Shown piece after piece: positions 22,693-30,679 of a stretch of DNA of 34,298 nt (the stretch's first letter is position 1; every line of letters starts with the position of its first letter). The DNA lies in NCBI GenBank assembly GCA_902786205.1, contig CADABQ010000032.1, positions 1 through 34,298 of the forward strand. Reading direction: 5' to 3'. The stretch comes from an uncultured Lachnospiraceae bacterium. GTDB taxonomy: Bacteria; Bacillota; Clostridia; Lachnospirales; Lachnospiraceae. The notes beneath the pieces are model-generated. The model was given only the letters and a program-made list of their open reading frames with translations. It did no database searches and had not been told where the DNA came from. Made by a program: the position numbers and the translations under genes.

Positions 22693-23613
22693 ATGAAAAT
22701 GAAAAAAATTGCAGCCTTGGGTGTTGCAGGAATCTTGGCGTGTTCCTCGTTGACAGCATGTGGAAACAAGGTGACATTACCAAAAGAACCAGCAAAGATT
22801 GCAGCGGTAGCAGATAAGGAAACTACAAAGGCAGATAGTTTTGAAGGAAAAGGAACGATGACCGTTGCAGGAAAAGTAATGGGACAGGATATTGCAGTGG
22901 ATGCAGATATGACGTTGACTTACTTCAAAGAGCCGATGAAGATAAAAGCGGATATCAATTGCAAAGCAAAGGATGATGAAGAGGTAAAAGTATCTGTTTA
23001 TTTTATGCAGGAAGATAATAATTATGTAGTATATACTGGCATGAATGATGAATGGGAAAAAGTAACCTTGGATGAAAAAGATGAAAGTCAGAAAAAGTTA
23101 ATCGAGATGTTGGATAAGCAAAAGAAGGAAGATAATAACAAAGATATGGAAAGTGTCTACAAGGGAAAGGTTGAAAAGTCGAAAGAAAAAGATGGAACAA
23201 CGGTTTTAGAATATAAAATGACAGGTGACAGCATTGAGAAGATTATAGAAGAAAGTGGTGCCTTAAAACAGGCATCTGCTATGGGTATATCAAAGGATAT
23301 GTTCACAGACTTAAAGGATTTAAAAGCAACATTAGTTGTAGATAATGATACGGTTCGTTGGAAATCCGTTGAAATGGATTGTACAGAGTTTACACAATGC
23401 ATTGTAGATAAGGCAATGGAAACTGTAAAGACAATGTATGGTAGCTATTTAGATAAGTCAACAGACTTATCTGCAAAATTCGATAAGGTATCTATTAAAG
23501 TTACATTGGATAACTACAATAAGGCTAAGGATTTCAAATTGCCGGATAAGGCAAAAAATGCAAAGGAATCGAAAGAAGCAAATTCCTCTGGATTATTGGA
23601 AGGAGCAAAATAG
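22693..23613 (+). CDS. Lipoprotein of the DUF6612-like type
   Basis: The 306-residue protein has a lipoprotein signal with lipobox 'SLTAC' (Cys23) and is probably membrane-anchored outside the cell. The mature part has 'SFEGKGTMTVAGKVMGQDIAVDADMTLTYFKEP', the alternating strand pattern of outer LolA-like or DUF6612 domains ('KIKADI', 'YVVYTGMNDEWEKVTLDE'). The tail is Lys/Ala/Ser-rich. The DUF number is from memory and uncertain. No partner genes are adjacent. Confidence 0.8.
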   Translation: MKMKKIAALGVAGILACSSLTACGNKVTLPKEPAKIAAVADKETTKADSFEGKGTMTVAGKVMGQDIAVDADMTLTYFKEPMKIKADINCKAKDDEEVKVSVYFMQEDNNYVVYTGMNDEWEKVTLDEKDESQKKLIEMLDKQKKEDNNKDMESVYKGKVEKSKEKDGTTVLEYKMTGDSIEKIIEESGALKQASAMGISKDMFTDLKDLKATLVVDNDTVRWKSVEMDCTEFTQCIVDKAMETVKTMYGSYLDKSTDLSAKFDKVSIKVTLDNYNKAKDFKLPDKAKNAKESKEANSSGLLEGAK

Positions 23614-23648
23614 ATCTTGTAGTTGCGTGAAAGGAAATGCCCGCAAAA

Positions 23649-23684
23649 AAGAAGCTATGCATCAAATATTGTGCATAGCTTCTT
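23649..23684. terminator. Bidirectional terminator
   Basis: AAGAAGCTATGCA and TGCATAGCTTCTT flank a 10-nt loop, with A-run and T-run on the two sides. It separates the convergent lipoprotein gene and metK. Confidence 0.9.
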
Positions 23685-23701
23685 TTTGTTGCAGGTAACT
23701 T

Positions 23702-24889
23702 TTATAAATATTTCTTCAATGTATCTACTTTATCTAATTTTTCCCAAGGTAAATCTAAATCATTTCTTCCAAAATGACCATAAGCAGCAGTCTGCTTGTA
23801 AATAGGTCTTCTTAGGTCAAGCATTTTGATAATACCGGCAGGTCTTAAATCAAAGTTGTTACGGATCAAATCAATGATAGTGTCATCGTCTAATTTTCCT
23901 GTTCCAAAGGTGTCGACCATGATGGAAGTTGGCTGTGCAACACCGATTGCATAAGAAAGCTGAATTTCGCATTTGTCTGCAATTCCGGCAGCAACCAGAT
24001 TTTTTGCAACGTAACGTGCAGCATAAGCAGCCGAACGGTCTACTTTCGTGCAGTCTTTACCAGAAAAAGCACCGCCGCCGTGACGGGCGTATCCACCGTA
24101 AGTGTCTACGATAATTTTACGACCGGTTAAACCACTGTCACCGTTTGGTCCACCGATTACAAAACGACCGGTTGGGTTAATAAAGAATTTTGTCTTTTCA
24201 TCTACCAATTCAGTAGGAAGAACAGTGTCAAACACATATTTTTTAATATCTTTGTGGATTTGTTCTTGTGTAACATCTTCTGCGTGTTGAGTGGATAATA
24301 CAACAGCATTTAAATGTATTGGGGTGCCCGCTTCGTTGTATTCTACAGTTACCTGTGCTTTGCCATCTGGGCGTAAGTAAGGAAGTGTACCGTTTTTACG
24401 AACTTCGGATAATTTTTTTGTAAGCTTGTGGGCAAGACTGATAGGGTAAGGCATATATTCTTCGGTTTCATTGGAAGCATATCCAAACATCATACCCTGA
24501 TCACCAGCACCGATTGCTTCGATTTCGGCATCGGACATTGTATTTTCTCTTGCTTCTAAAGCTTTGTCAACACCCATGGCAATGTCAGATGATTGCTCAT
24601 CTAATGCAACGATAACACCACAAGTATTTGCATCAAATCCGTATGCAGAATTGTCATATCCGATTTCGCGAATGGTATCACGTACAGTCTTTTGGATATC
24701 TACATATCCCTTCGTGGTAACTTCACCCATTACCAATACTAAACCGGTAGTAATTGCTGTTTCGCAAGCAACACGGCTCATTGGGTCCTGTGCTAATAAG
24801 GCATCTAATACGGCATCTGAAATCTGATCGCAGATTTTATCTGGATGTCCTTCTGTAACTGATTCTGAAGTAAATAGTAATTTTTCCAT
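23702..24889 (-). CDS. metK: S-adenosylmethionine synthetase
   Basis: MetK makes SAM from methionine and ATP in the cytosol. The 395 residues are full length. Seen: '[24 protein letters not shown]' (His and Asp of the active site), '[12 protein letters not shown]' (the loop with the family's GAGDQG), '[18 protein letters not shown]' and '[19 protein letters not shown]'. The start at 24889 is fixed by AAAGGAGG about 6 nt upstream. A longer in-frame reading that begins 46 codons earlier only translates the leader. The leader carries a SAM-I riboswitch and terminator, so SAM represses its own synthesis. Confidence 0.97.
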   Translation of the reverse strand: MEKLLFTSESVTEGHPDKICDQISDAVLDALLAQDPMSRVACETAITTGLVLVMGEVTTKGYVDIQKTVRDTIREIGYDNSAYGFDANTCGVIVALDEQSSDIAMGVDKALEARENTMSDAEIEAIGAGDQGMMFGYASNETEEYMPYPISLAHKLTKKLSEVRKNGTLPYLRPDGKAQVTVEYNEAGTPIHLNAVVLSTQHAEDVTQEQIHKDIKKYVFDTVLPTELVDEKTKFFINPTGRFVIGGPNGDSGLTGRKIIVDTYGGYARHGGGAFSGKDCTKVDRSAAYAARYVAKNLVAAGIADKCEIQLSYAIGVAQPTSIMVDTFGTGKLDDDTIIDLIRNNFDLRPAGIIKMLDLRRPIYKQTAAYGHFGRNDLDLPWEKLDKVDTLKKYL

Positions 24890-24909
24890 AAAATCCTCCT
24901 TTAAAATAA

Positions 24910-25028
24910 AATGTACTCTCGGAGTCTCTTTGTGCCTGATTTTGCAAAATGGTTTTTTGTCAGATATGCACAAATTTATGAGGCGTACGTGGAGCGTACG
25001 TTGACAAGGGAGATGCCGAGAGTACATT
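24910..25028 (-). repeat. 119-bp inverted-repeat segment in metK leader
   Basis: The outer arms AATGTACTCTCGG (24910-24922) and CCGAGAGTACATT (25016-25028) pair perfectly and extend with mismatches to about 24 bp. Inside are a CGTACG/CGTACG hairpin (24984-25000) and a GTGC..CTGA / TCAG..GCAC pairing. It could be an RNA three-way junction or a palindromic insertion. Confidence 0.55.
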
Positions 25029-25058
25029 AAAGAGTTTTTTGTAAAACTCTAGCATCTA

Positions 25059-25103
25059 CACAGAGCGTTTTTACTCTATAGGATAAATTTCCTGTAGCGT
25101 AAA
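25059..25103 (-). repeat. Dispersed intergenic element, copy C (upstream of metK)
   Basis: On the minus strand: CGCTACAGGA, a 6-nt loop, TCCTATAGAG, then TAAAAACGCTCTGTG. It starts exactly at the T-tract of the riboswitch terminator. Confidence 0.6.
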
Positions 25104-25127
25104 AAAAGTCCATCATAAGATGGACTT
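25101..25127 (-). terminator. SAM riboswitch expression-platform terminator
   Basis: AAGTCCATC pairs with GATGGACTT (minus strand), with a 4-nt loop and seven U residues. It lies 20 nt after the aptamer, as expected for SAM-I OFF switches. Confidence 0.9.
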
Positions 25128-25147
25128 GAAATTCATAGATTCAAATC

Positions 25148-25250
25148 CTCTTATTGTTCGATTACTCGCTAAGATTGGCACCTTCCAATAAAATTGATGG
25201 GGTTGCCGGGTTTCATAGAGCCTTCACTCTCCACCTCTCTGAATAAGAGA
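25148..25250 (-). promoter_or_regulatory. SAM-I (S-box) riboswitch
   Basis: On the minus strand the P1 strands CTCTTATT and AATAAGAG close a four-way-junction aptamer with the hallmark motifs CAGAGAGGTGGAG, CTATGAAACCCGGCAACC and GGAAGGTGCCAATC. It controls metK, the SAM synthetase gene, by transcription termination. Confidence 0.97.
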
Positions 25251-25331
25251 AATTATATTATTATATTAAGCTTACTCTTTTTTTATATAGAAGTCAAGGG
25301 GGCAAATGTTTTCTTTTCACACGCATTTACG

Positions 25332-26657
25332 TTATTCGTGCGACACAAGACTCATGTTTTTCCATTTACCACCGTGCCAACGCAGGAACATTCCGATGGC
25401 ACGCACACACTCGTCCATAGCCAGTCCCATATAGGAACCTACTGCCATTAGTCCGAGTTTTATGCCGAAAACATAGGTTCCGCCCACTGCAAACAAGTAC
25501 ATAAATATAGCTGCAATAACCATTGGAAATATTACATCGCCAGTAGCTTTTAATGCATTTCCAAAAACTAGGTTAGACACACGACCGATTTCTAATACAA
25601 TATCGATGGCAAGAAGCTTAATGACTAAATGTATCATTATCGGATCATCGGAGAATAGTTTCATAATAAAACCACCGGAAAGGGCAAAAATACCTTCTAA
25701 AATAGTAGCTACAATAATACCAATAAGGGCAGCCCTTTTTGTCCCTTTATCACAGGCTTCGTAATCCTCGGAACCAATTCGCCAACCGGTTAGAATGGCG
25801 TTTGCCTGGGCAAGTGCAGAACCGACACTATAGGAAAAGTTAGTAATTTGTGTAGTGTAGGAGCGTGCAGTGACATTTAGTCCGTCTGGGTCCATTTGGT
25901 TTAAAAAACGAATGACTAATGTCATGGCAATGTTATATAATGCTGTTTCCATAGCAGAAGGAAGTCCAATGCGAATAATCTGGTTTAAAATATGTCGACC
26001 GGAAGCCCGATTAGGGTCCTCTTTTGCGTGAATCAAAAGCTTTGCCTGAATGATTACAATAACAAGGTTAAGTAGTTTGGAAATAATTGTGGCAACAGCT
26101 ACACCAGCTACTCCCCAATGAAATACAAATAAAAACAGTGCATTTAATCCAAAGTTTAGAACATTTCCAATAATGGTAGCAATCAATGGTTGCTTGGTAT
26201 AACCAAAAGCACGTAAATATCCAGAAAAAATCGGGATGAGTGCATTAAAAATGCAAAAGCCGCCTACAATTTTTAGATAAGTATCCGCAGGTTTTAGGAG
26301 CAAATCGGCAATTCCTACAATATGTAAGATGGACCCAGAACCAAAAAATAAAAAAATTCCAAGTACAACACCGAGAATCGTATTAAAAACCATACCAATT
26401 TGTAAGGCCTGGTAAGCTACACCGGATTTTCCTGCACCGATATTTTGTGTCATAACAGCTAGCATACCAGAGGTAATAATAGAAAACATAATAATAAACA
26501 TTCCGATATAAGTGTTTGCAGTACCAACTGCGCCTACTGCCTGGTCACTGACAGAGGAAAGCATAAGTGTGTCTACAACACCAGCCAGCATATAAAGTAA
26601 TACTTCAAAGCAAATGGGTACAAAAAGTTGTCCTAATGTACGTTCTTGTTTTTCCAT
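25332..26657 (-). CDS. MATE family multidrug efflux transporter
   Basis: The 441-residue protein has about twelve hydrophobic segments in two homologous halves. The first half carries 'ICFEVLLYMLAGVVDTLMLSSVSDQAVGAVGTANTY', the MATE family pattern. The inner 'MTQNIGAGKSGVAYQA' and later 'ALAQANAILTGWRIGSEDYE' match the repeated loop between helices. MATE proteins export cationic drugs or toxins using Na+ or H+ gradients; the substrate is unknown. It is divergently transcribed from an AraC regulator across 215 bp, which suggests local control. No terminator was seen before the metK riboswitch, so read-through is possible. The ribosome site is ACGGAGG. Confidence 0.93.
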   Translation of the reverse strand: MEKQERTLGQLFVPICFEVLLYMLAGVVDTLMLSSVSDQAVGAVGTANTYIGMFIIMFSIITSGMLAVMTQNIGAGKSGVAYQALQIGMVFNTILGVVLGIFLFFGSGSILHIVGIADLLLKPADTYLKIVGGFCIFNALIPIFSGYLRAFGYTKQPLIATIIGNVLNFGLNALFLFVFHWGVAGVAVATIISKLLNLVIVIIQAKLLIHAKEDPNRASGRHILNQIIRIGLPSAMETALYNIAMTLVIRFLNQMDPDGLNVTARSYTTQITNFSYSVGSALAQANAILTGWRIGSEDYEACDKGTKRAALIGIIVATILEGIFALSGGFIMKLFSDDPIMIHLVIKLLAIDIVLEIGRVSNLVFGNALKATGDVIFPMVIAAIFMYLFAVGGTYVFGIKLGLMAVGSYMGLAMDECVRAIGMFLRWHGGKWKNMSLVSHE

Positions 26658-26780
26658 AAAAATGCCTCCGTTTCTTTAAAATATTGTCATTTTGCTAATG
26701 TTTAAACCATTACGAAAAATCCATTTTTATTTATTTTACGTCAAGGAAAAAAAATATTCTTCTATTTCTTCTGAATAAAA

Positions 26781-26809
26781 TTGCAATTTTTCTACTTTTT
26801 TGCTAGTAT
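26781..26809 (+). promoter_or_regulatory. Promoter of the AraC regulator
   Basis: TTGCAA (26781-26786), 17 nt, TAGTAT (26804-26809). Confidence 0.5.
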
Positions 26810-26823
26810 GAAGGAAAGTTTGG

Positions 26824-26852
26824 GTAACGGTTTTAGGAAATTTAACTGTTAC
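26824..26852. promoter_or_regulatory. Inverted repeat, candidate autoregulatory site
   Basis: GTAACGGTT (26824-26832) and AACTGTTAC (26844-26852) are inverted with one mismatch and an 11-nt spacer, near the expected start point of the AraC gene. The AraC protein could bind here and control both divergent genes. Confidence 0.4.
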
Positions 26853-26872
26853 AAGTTTGGAGGTGTGAAACT

Positions 26873-27742
26873 ATGTATGTGGAACTGCGGGAGGATTGTG
26901 TGCATGGAACGAAGGAGTATGCGTATACGCAATATGCCATTCATGATGTACAACGGGCATTTCAGGTGCCGGTACATTGGCATCGTGAGGTGGAAATCAT
27001 TTATATTCAACAGGGAGCATTACAGATCTCTATAGGAGGGCAGCAGTATGAGGGCCATGCGGGGGATATTTTTTTTGTACATCCGGGGGAATTACATTTG
27101 ATGGGTTCAGAGGATTTAAATGTAAAATATTGTGCGATATTATTTCCGTTACGTTTTATTTCTTTTCAGGCAGAGGATGCACTGGAAGAACAATTATTCG
27201 GACCATTAAGAAGGGATATGCTTTTATTTCCACAAAAAATAAAAGAAAAAGAAATAGAACAAAATATTGCAAAAATTCTAGTTGATTTAATAAAGTTAAA
27301 CCAAAGGGAAGATGCCTTTGTACAGATACAAACACGTATTTACTTATTACAAATGGTAGAAATTCTCTATAAAAACCAATTGTTTATAAAGGAGAAAAAA
27401 GAAAAAAAGGATTTATTGCAGAGAGAAATGTTGATTTTTATACAAAACCATTATCAGGAAAAACTTACATTAAAAATGCTATCCAAACAATTTCACTTGT
27501 CGGAAAAGTATATTTCCCGATATTTTAAACAGCATTTTTTCCTAACTTTTAAGCAATATATTCAACACTTGCGTTTGACAAAAGCAAAAGATTTATTGGA
27601 ATCTAGTGAAATGTCTGTTTTGGAAGTAGCATTGGAGGCAGGATTTCCTACAGTAAATTATTTTATACATACCTTTAAGGAAATGTATGAAATTACACCA
27701 TTTCAGTATAAAAAGAAGTATTGTTACTATTCACATATTTGA
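26873..27742 (+). CDS. AraC family transcriptional regulator with cupin sensor
   Basis: The 289-residue protein has an N-terminal cupin ('HWHREVEIIYIQQG', 'GDIFFVHPGELHL') that would sense a small molecule, and a C-terminal AraC double helix-turn-helix (about 185-285). That region includes 'LSKQFHLSEKYISRYFKQ' and 'VLEVALEAGFPTVNYFIHTFKEMYEITPFQYKK'. AraC proteins of this layout usually activate a neighbouring gene; the divergent MATE exporter is the obvious target. The ribosome site GGAGG lies between AGTTT and AAACT, which can form a short stem that might occlude it. Confidence 0.93.
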   Translation: MYVELREDCVHGTKEYAYTQYAIHDVQRAFQVPVHWHREVEIIYIQQGALQISIGGQQYEGHAGDIFFVHPGELHLMGSEDLNVKYCAILFPLRFISFQAEDALEEQLFGPLRRDMLLFPQKIKEKEIEQNIAKILVDLIKLNQREDAFVQIQTRIYLLQMVEILYKNQLFIKEKKEKKDLLQREMLIFIQNHYQEKLTLKMLSKQFHLSEKYISRYFKQHFFLTFKQYIQHLRLTKAKDLLESSEMSVLEVALEAGFPTVNYFIHTFKEMYEITPFQYKKKYCYYSHI

Positions 27743-27768
27743 CACCATTGGTTTGCCTATGATACCAT
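27739..27768 (+). promoter_or_regulatory. Probable promoter of the exchanger gene
   Basis: TTGACA (27739-27744), overlapping the AraC stop codon, 18 nt, TACCAT (27763-27768). Confidence 0.5.
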
Positions 27769-27837
27769 GAAAGATAACGAATGAATCGTGTTTAGAAAAA
27801 CGAGTGGTAAGTGTAATAGAAGGATAAGGAGAAGGGT

Positions 27838-28779
27838 ATGATTTCTTTTATTGAAATTTTGTTGATGCTGGCAGGGCTATTACTTTTAGTGAAGAGCACA
27901 CGATGGTTTGTAGATGGTACAGCGGGAATAGCAGAAGCACTGCACATTCCACTGGTGATAACAGGGCTTACGATCTTGGCTATGGGAACGAGCGCACCAG
28001 AATTAGCAGTGAGCTTTATGAGTGTATGGAGTAAAAATGAATCCGTAGCTTTGGGAGATATTATAGGTAGTAATATTACCAATATTTTATTAATATTAGG
28101 TATTTGCGCATTGATCGGAAATTTAAAGGTGGAGAAGGCCACTGCATATATAGAAATCCCCTATATGCTTTTAGTTACGGTATTGTTTGGCGCTATGGCA
28201 ATCTTTGGAAAAGAATTTTCACTAAAAGATGGAATGGTGTTGTTGCTGCTTTTTGGTATATACATTGTATACTTGGTTTATCAGGGTAGAAAACAGGGAA
28301 AAGAGATGCCAGTATCTTCAAGGGAGAAGAAACCTATACTGGGAGATTTGTTTTTGGTTTTACTTGGCTTTGTGTTGGTAGTAGGAAGTAGTGAAATGAT
28401 TGTAGAATCAGCAAATATAATTGCAAAGGATATCGGGTTAAATGATCGCTTAATAGGTCTTACTATCGTTGCACTTGCTACTTCTCTTCCAGAATTGCTT
28501 GTTTGTATTACAGCGGTTCGAAGAGGAAAAACAGAAATTGCAATTGGAAATATCATAGGTAGTAATATTTTTAACTTGTTGTTTGTAATGGGGACTGTTT
28601 CAATGTCAAAACCGATAGTTTTTGATCTGGCATTTACGTCGGATATTATCGTGGCACTGCTTGCAGGAGCGGTATTGTGGTTGTTCGTACTTCCAAAGAA
28701 AAAACTAAATCAGGTTACAGGTACGATACTGTTGTTAGGATATGTGTCCTATGTGATTTTTCGAATGGCGGGACAGTAG
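27838..28779 (+). CDS. Calcium/sodium antiporter family (CaCA) membrane protein
   Basis: The 313-residue protein has about ten membrane segments in two inverted halves. Each half carries an alpha repeat: 'MGTSAPELAVS...GDIIGSNITNILLILG' in the first, 'LATSLPELLVCI...GNIIGSNIFNLLFVMG' in the second. These hold the ion-binding Glu and Ser/Asn residues of Na+/Ca2+ (YrbG-type) exchangers. A short charged loop (about residues 145-165) joins the halves. The actual ion is not predictable from sequence. The tatD gene follows about 60 nt later with no terminator, so the genes may be partly co-transcribed. Confidence 0.93.
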   Translation: MISFIEILLMLAGLLLLVKSTRWFVDGTAGIAEALHIPLVITGLTILAMGTSAPELAVSFMSVWSKNESVALGDIIGSNITNILLILGICALIGNLKVEKATAYIEIPYMLLVTVLFGAMAIFGKEFSLKDGMVLLLLFGIYIVYLVYQGRKQGKEMPVSSREKKPILGDLFLVLLGFVLVVGSSEMIVESANIIAKDIGLNDRLIGLTIVALATSLPELLVCITAVRRGKTEIAIGNIIGSNIFNLLFVMGTVSMSKPIVFDLAFTSDIIVALLAGAVLWLFVLPKKKLNQVTGTILLLGYVSYVIFRMAGQ

Positions 28780-28843
28780 ATGACATTGTTTTGTCCACTT
28801 TGTGCTGTTCGGATAGAAAAGAAAGATGAGAGGGAGGAGAAAG

Positions 28844-29614
28844 ATGATATTTGAAAGTCATGCACATTATGAAGATGCAAGATTTGATGAAGATAGAGAA
28901 GCGCTTTTGAAAAGTTTTCCTCAAAATGGAATTGATTATGTGATAAATGTAGGATCTAGTTTAAAAACAACAAAGCAGTCTATTTTGTTGGCAGAACAGT
29001 ACGATTTTATCTATGCGGCTGCGGGGGTGCATCCAGAGGAAACCGCAGAATTGAACGAAGAGAATTTTGCTTGGTTGTGTGAGCAGATGAAAAAGGAAAA
29101 AGTTGTAGCGGTAGGTGAAATAGGATTGGATTACCACTGGGACGAGCCTGAACGTAGTGTGCAAAAACAATGGTTTGAGAGACAGATTGCATTGGCAAGA
29201 CAGGTTTCTCTTCCGATGATCATTCATAGCCGGGATGCGGCAAAAGATACTTTGGATATTATGAAGGCTTGCAAAGCAGAGGAGGCAGGCGGTGTAATTC
29301 ATTGCTTTTCCTATGGTGTGGAAATGGCGAGAGAGTATTTAAATATGGGATTTTATATTGGAATAGGTGGAGTAGTTACGTTTAAAAACGCAAAGAAGTT
29401 AAAAGAGGTGGCAGAATATGTTCCGTTGGATCGTATCTTGTTAGAAACGGATTGTCCTTATATGGCTCCAGAGCCACATAGGGGAAAACGCAATTCTTCC
29501 CTGTATCTTACTTATGTTGCAGAAAAACTTGCGGACATAAAAGGTATGGATGTAGAAAAAGTATATGAAAAGACAAGAGAAAATGGAAAACGAATGTATC
29601 GAATAGAAAAATAG
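28844..29614 (+). CDS. tatD: TatD family metal-dependent deoxyribonuclease
   Basis: The 256-residue TIM-barrel hydrolase has the metal ligands in place: 'SHAHYED' (HxH), 'VGEIGLDYHW' (Glu), 'IIHSRDA' (His), 'GVIHCFS' (His) and 'LLETDCPYMAP' (Asp). The family acts as 3'-5' DNase on single-stranded or damaged DNA. GGGAGGAG at about 28832-28839 serves ATG 28844; ATG 28826 lies before that site and is rejected. rsmA follows 16 nt after the stop. In Bacillus the ribonuclease M5 gene usually sits between these two, but here it is absent. Confidence 0.95.
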   Translation: MIFESHAHYEDARFDEDREALLKSFPQNGIDYVINVGSSLKTTKQSILLAEQYDFIYAAAGVHPEETAELNEENFAWLCEQMKKEKVVAVGEIGLDYHWDEPERSVQKQWFERQIALARQVSLPMIIHSRDAAKDTLDIMKACKAEEAGGVIHCFSYGVEMAREYLNMGFYIGIGGVVTFKNAKKLKEVAEYVPLDRILLETDCPYMAPEPHRGKRNSSLYLTYVAEKLADIKGMDVEKVYEKTRENGKRMYRIEK

Positions 29615-29630
29615 AAAAGAGGTCGAAGTG

Positions 29631-30494
29631 ATGGCAACTTTAGGAAATCCGCAGGAGACAATTGCGATATTACAAAAATATCAATTTAATTTTCAGAAGA
29701 AGTTTGGACAAAACTTTTTGATTGATACACATGTGTTGGACAAGATTATTGCGGCAGCACATATAACAAAAGAGGATATGGTGTTGGAAATTGGACCGGG
29801 GATTGGGACTATGACACAGTATTTGTGTGAAAATGCCAGAGAAGTGGTGGCAGTTGAGATTGATAAAAATTTGATACCTATATTAGGGGATACGTTGTCT
29901 GCCTATTCTAATGTTACGGTGATCAACGGGGATATTTTGAAAGTGGATATTAATAAAATCGTAGAAGAAAAAAATAATGGGAAGCCGATCAAGGTAGTTG
30001 CAAACCTTCCCTATTATATTACGACACCAATTATTATGGGATTATTTGAAAGTCATGTGCCAATTGAGAATATTACGGTCATGGTGCAAAAGGAAGTAGC
30101 GGATCGTATGCAGGTGGGACCTGGTACAAAAGAATATGGAGCTTTGTCACTTGCAGTGCAGTATTATGCAGATCCGTATATAGTGGCGAATGTACCACCA
30201 AACTGTTTTATGCCACGACCAAAGGTTGGTTCGGCGGTGATTCGTTTGACCAGACACGCAGAACCCCCCGTACAAGTAAAAGATGAAAAACTAATGTTTC
30301 AATTGATACGTGCTTCTTTTAATCAGCGTAGAAAAACGCTGGTAAATGGCATTAGCAATGCATCGGATCTTTCTTTTTCTAAGGAACAGATTACAAAAGC
30401 ATTGGAGCGGATGGGGAAAGTTGCTACAGTTCGTGGAGAAACCTTTGGATTGGAAGAATTTGCTGCATTGGCAAATTGTCTGTCGGAAGGGTAG
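29631..30494 (+). CDS. rsmA: 16S rRNA dimethyladenosine transferase
   Basis: RsmA (KsgA) dimethylates A1518 and A1519 of 16S rRNA in helix 45 using SAM and acts as a late checkpoint of small-subunit assembly. The 287 residues show the motifs 'KKFGQNFLID', 'VLEIGPGIGTMTQYL' (SAM-binding), 'VEIDKN', 'NGDILK' and the catalytic 'NLPYYIT'. ATG 29631 is preferred over GTG 29628 because GAGG is 8 nt upstream. It forms an operon with tatD and ends at a strong terminator. The SAM used by this enzyme comes from MetK, encoded about 5 kb away. Confidence 0.97.
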   Translation: MATLGNPQETIAILQKYQFNFQKKFGQNFLIDTHVLDKIIAAAHITKEDMVLEIGPGIGTMTQYLCENAREVVAVEIDKNLIPILGDTLSAYSNVTVINGDILKVDINKIVEEKNNGKPIKVVANLPYYITTPIIMGLFESHVPIENITVMVQKEVADRMQVGPGTKEYGALSLAVQYYADPYIVANVPPNCFMPRPKVGSAVIRLTRHAEPPVQVKDEKLMFQLIRASFNQRRKTLVNGISNASDLSFSKEQITKALERMGKVATVRGETFGLEEFAALANCLSEG

Positions 30495-30533
30495 ATAGTA
30501 TACTGATGAAGTGCAACACTGTTACAAATTTTT

Positions 30534-30577
30534 TACGAGGATACACTGGATATTTGTGTGTAGCCTCGTTCTTTTTT
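30534..30577 (+). terminator. Terminator of tatD-rsmA
   Basis: ACGAGGATACAC pairs with GTGTGTAGCCTCGT (one mismatch) and is followed by seven T residues. Confidence 0.85.
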
Positions 30578-30679
30578 TGCCTGTTTTTGCATATACTACT
30601 ATGAAGAACTCCTTGAAATGGTTGATTCATACAGTTATAAAAGGAGAACGGTTAAAAGCAGAGTGAAGGGGAGAAAAGA

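Larger units (their letters stand above)
24890..25331 (-). other. Complex metK leader
   Basis: Read 5' to 3' on the minus strand it contains the SAM-I aptamer (25250-25148), its terminator (25127-25101), a copy of the dispersed element (25103-25059), a small hairpin AGAGTTTT/AAACTCT (about 25049-25031), and a large inverted repeat (25028-24910). The metK ribosome site follows. About 80 nt (25253-25331) upstream of the aptamer is AT-rich; a TTGACT is present there, but I could not assign a convincing -10 to it. Confidence 0.6.

Noticed and set aside
24890..25027. 46-codon N-terminal extension of metK
   Set aside because: It translates the structured leader. The AGGAGG and the [18 protein letters not shown] start fix the true N-terminus at 24889.
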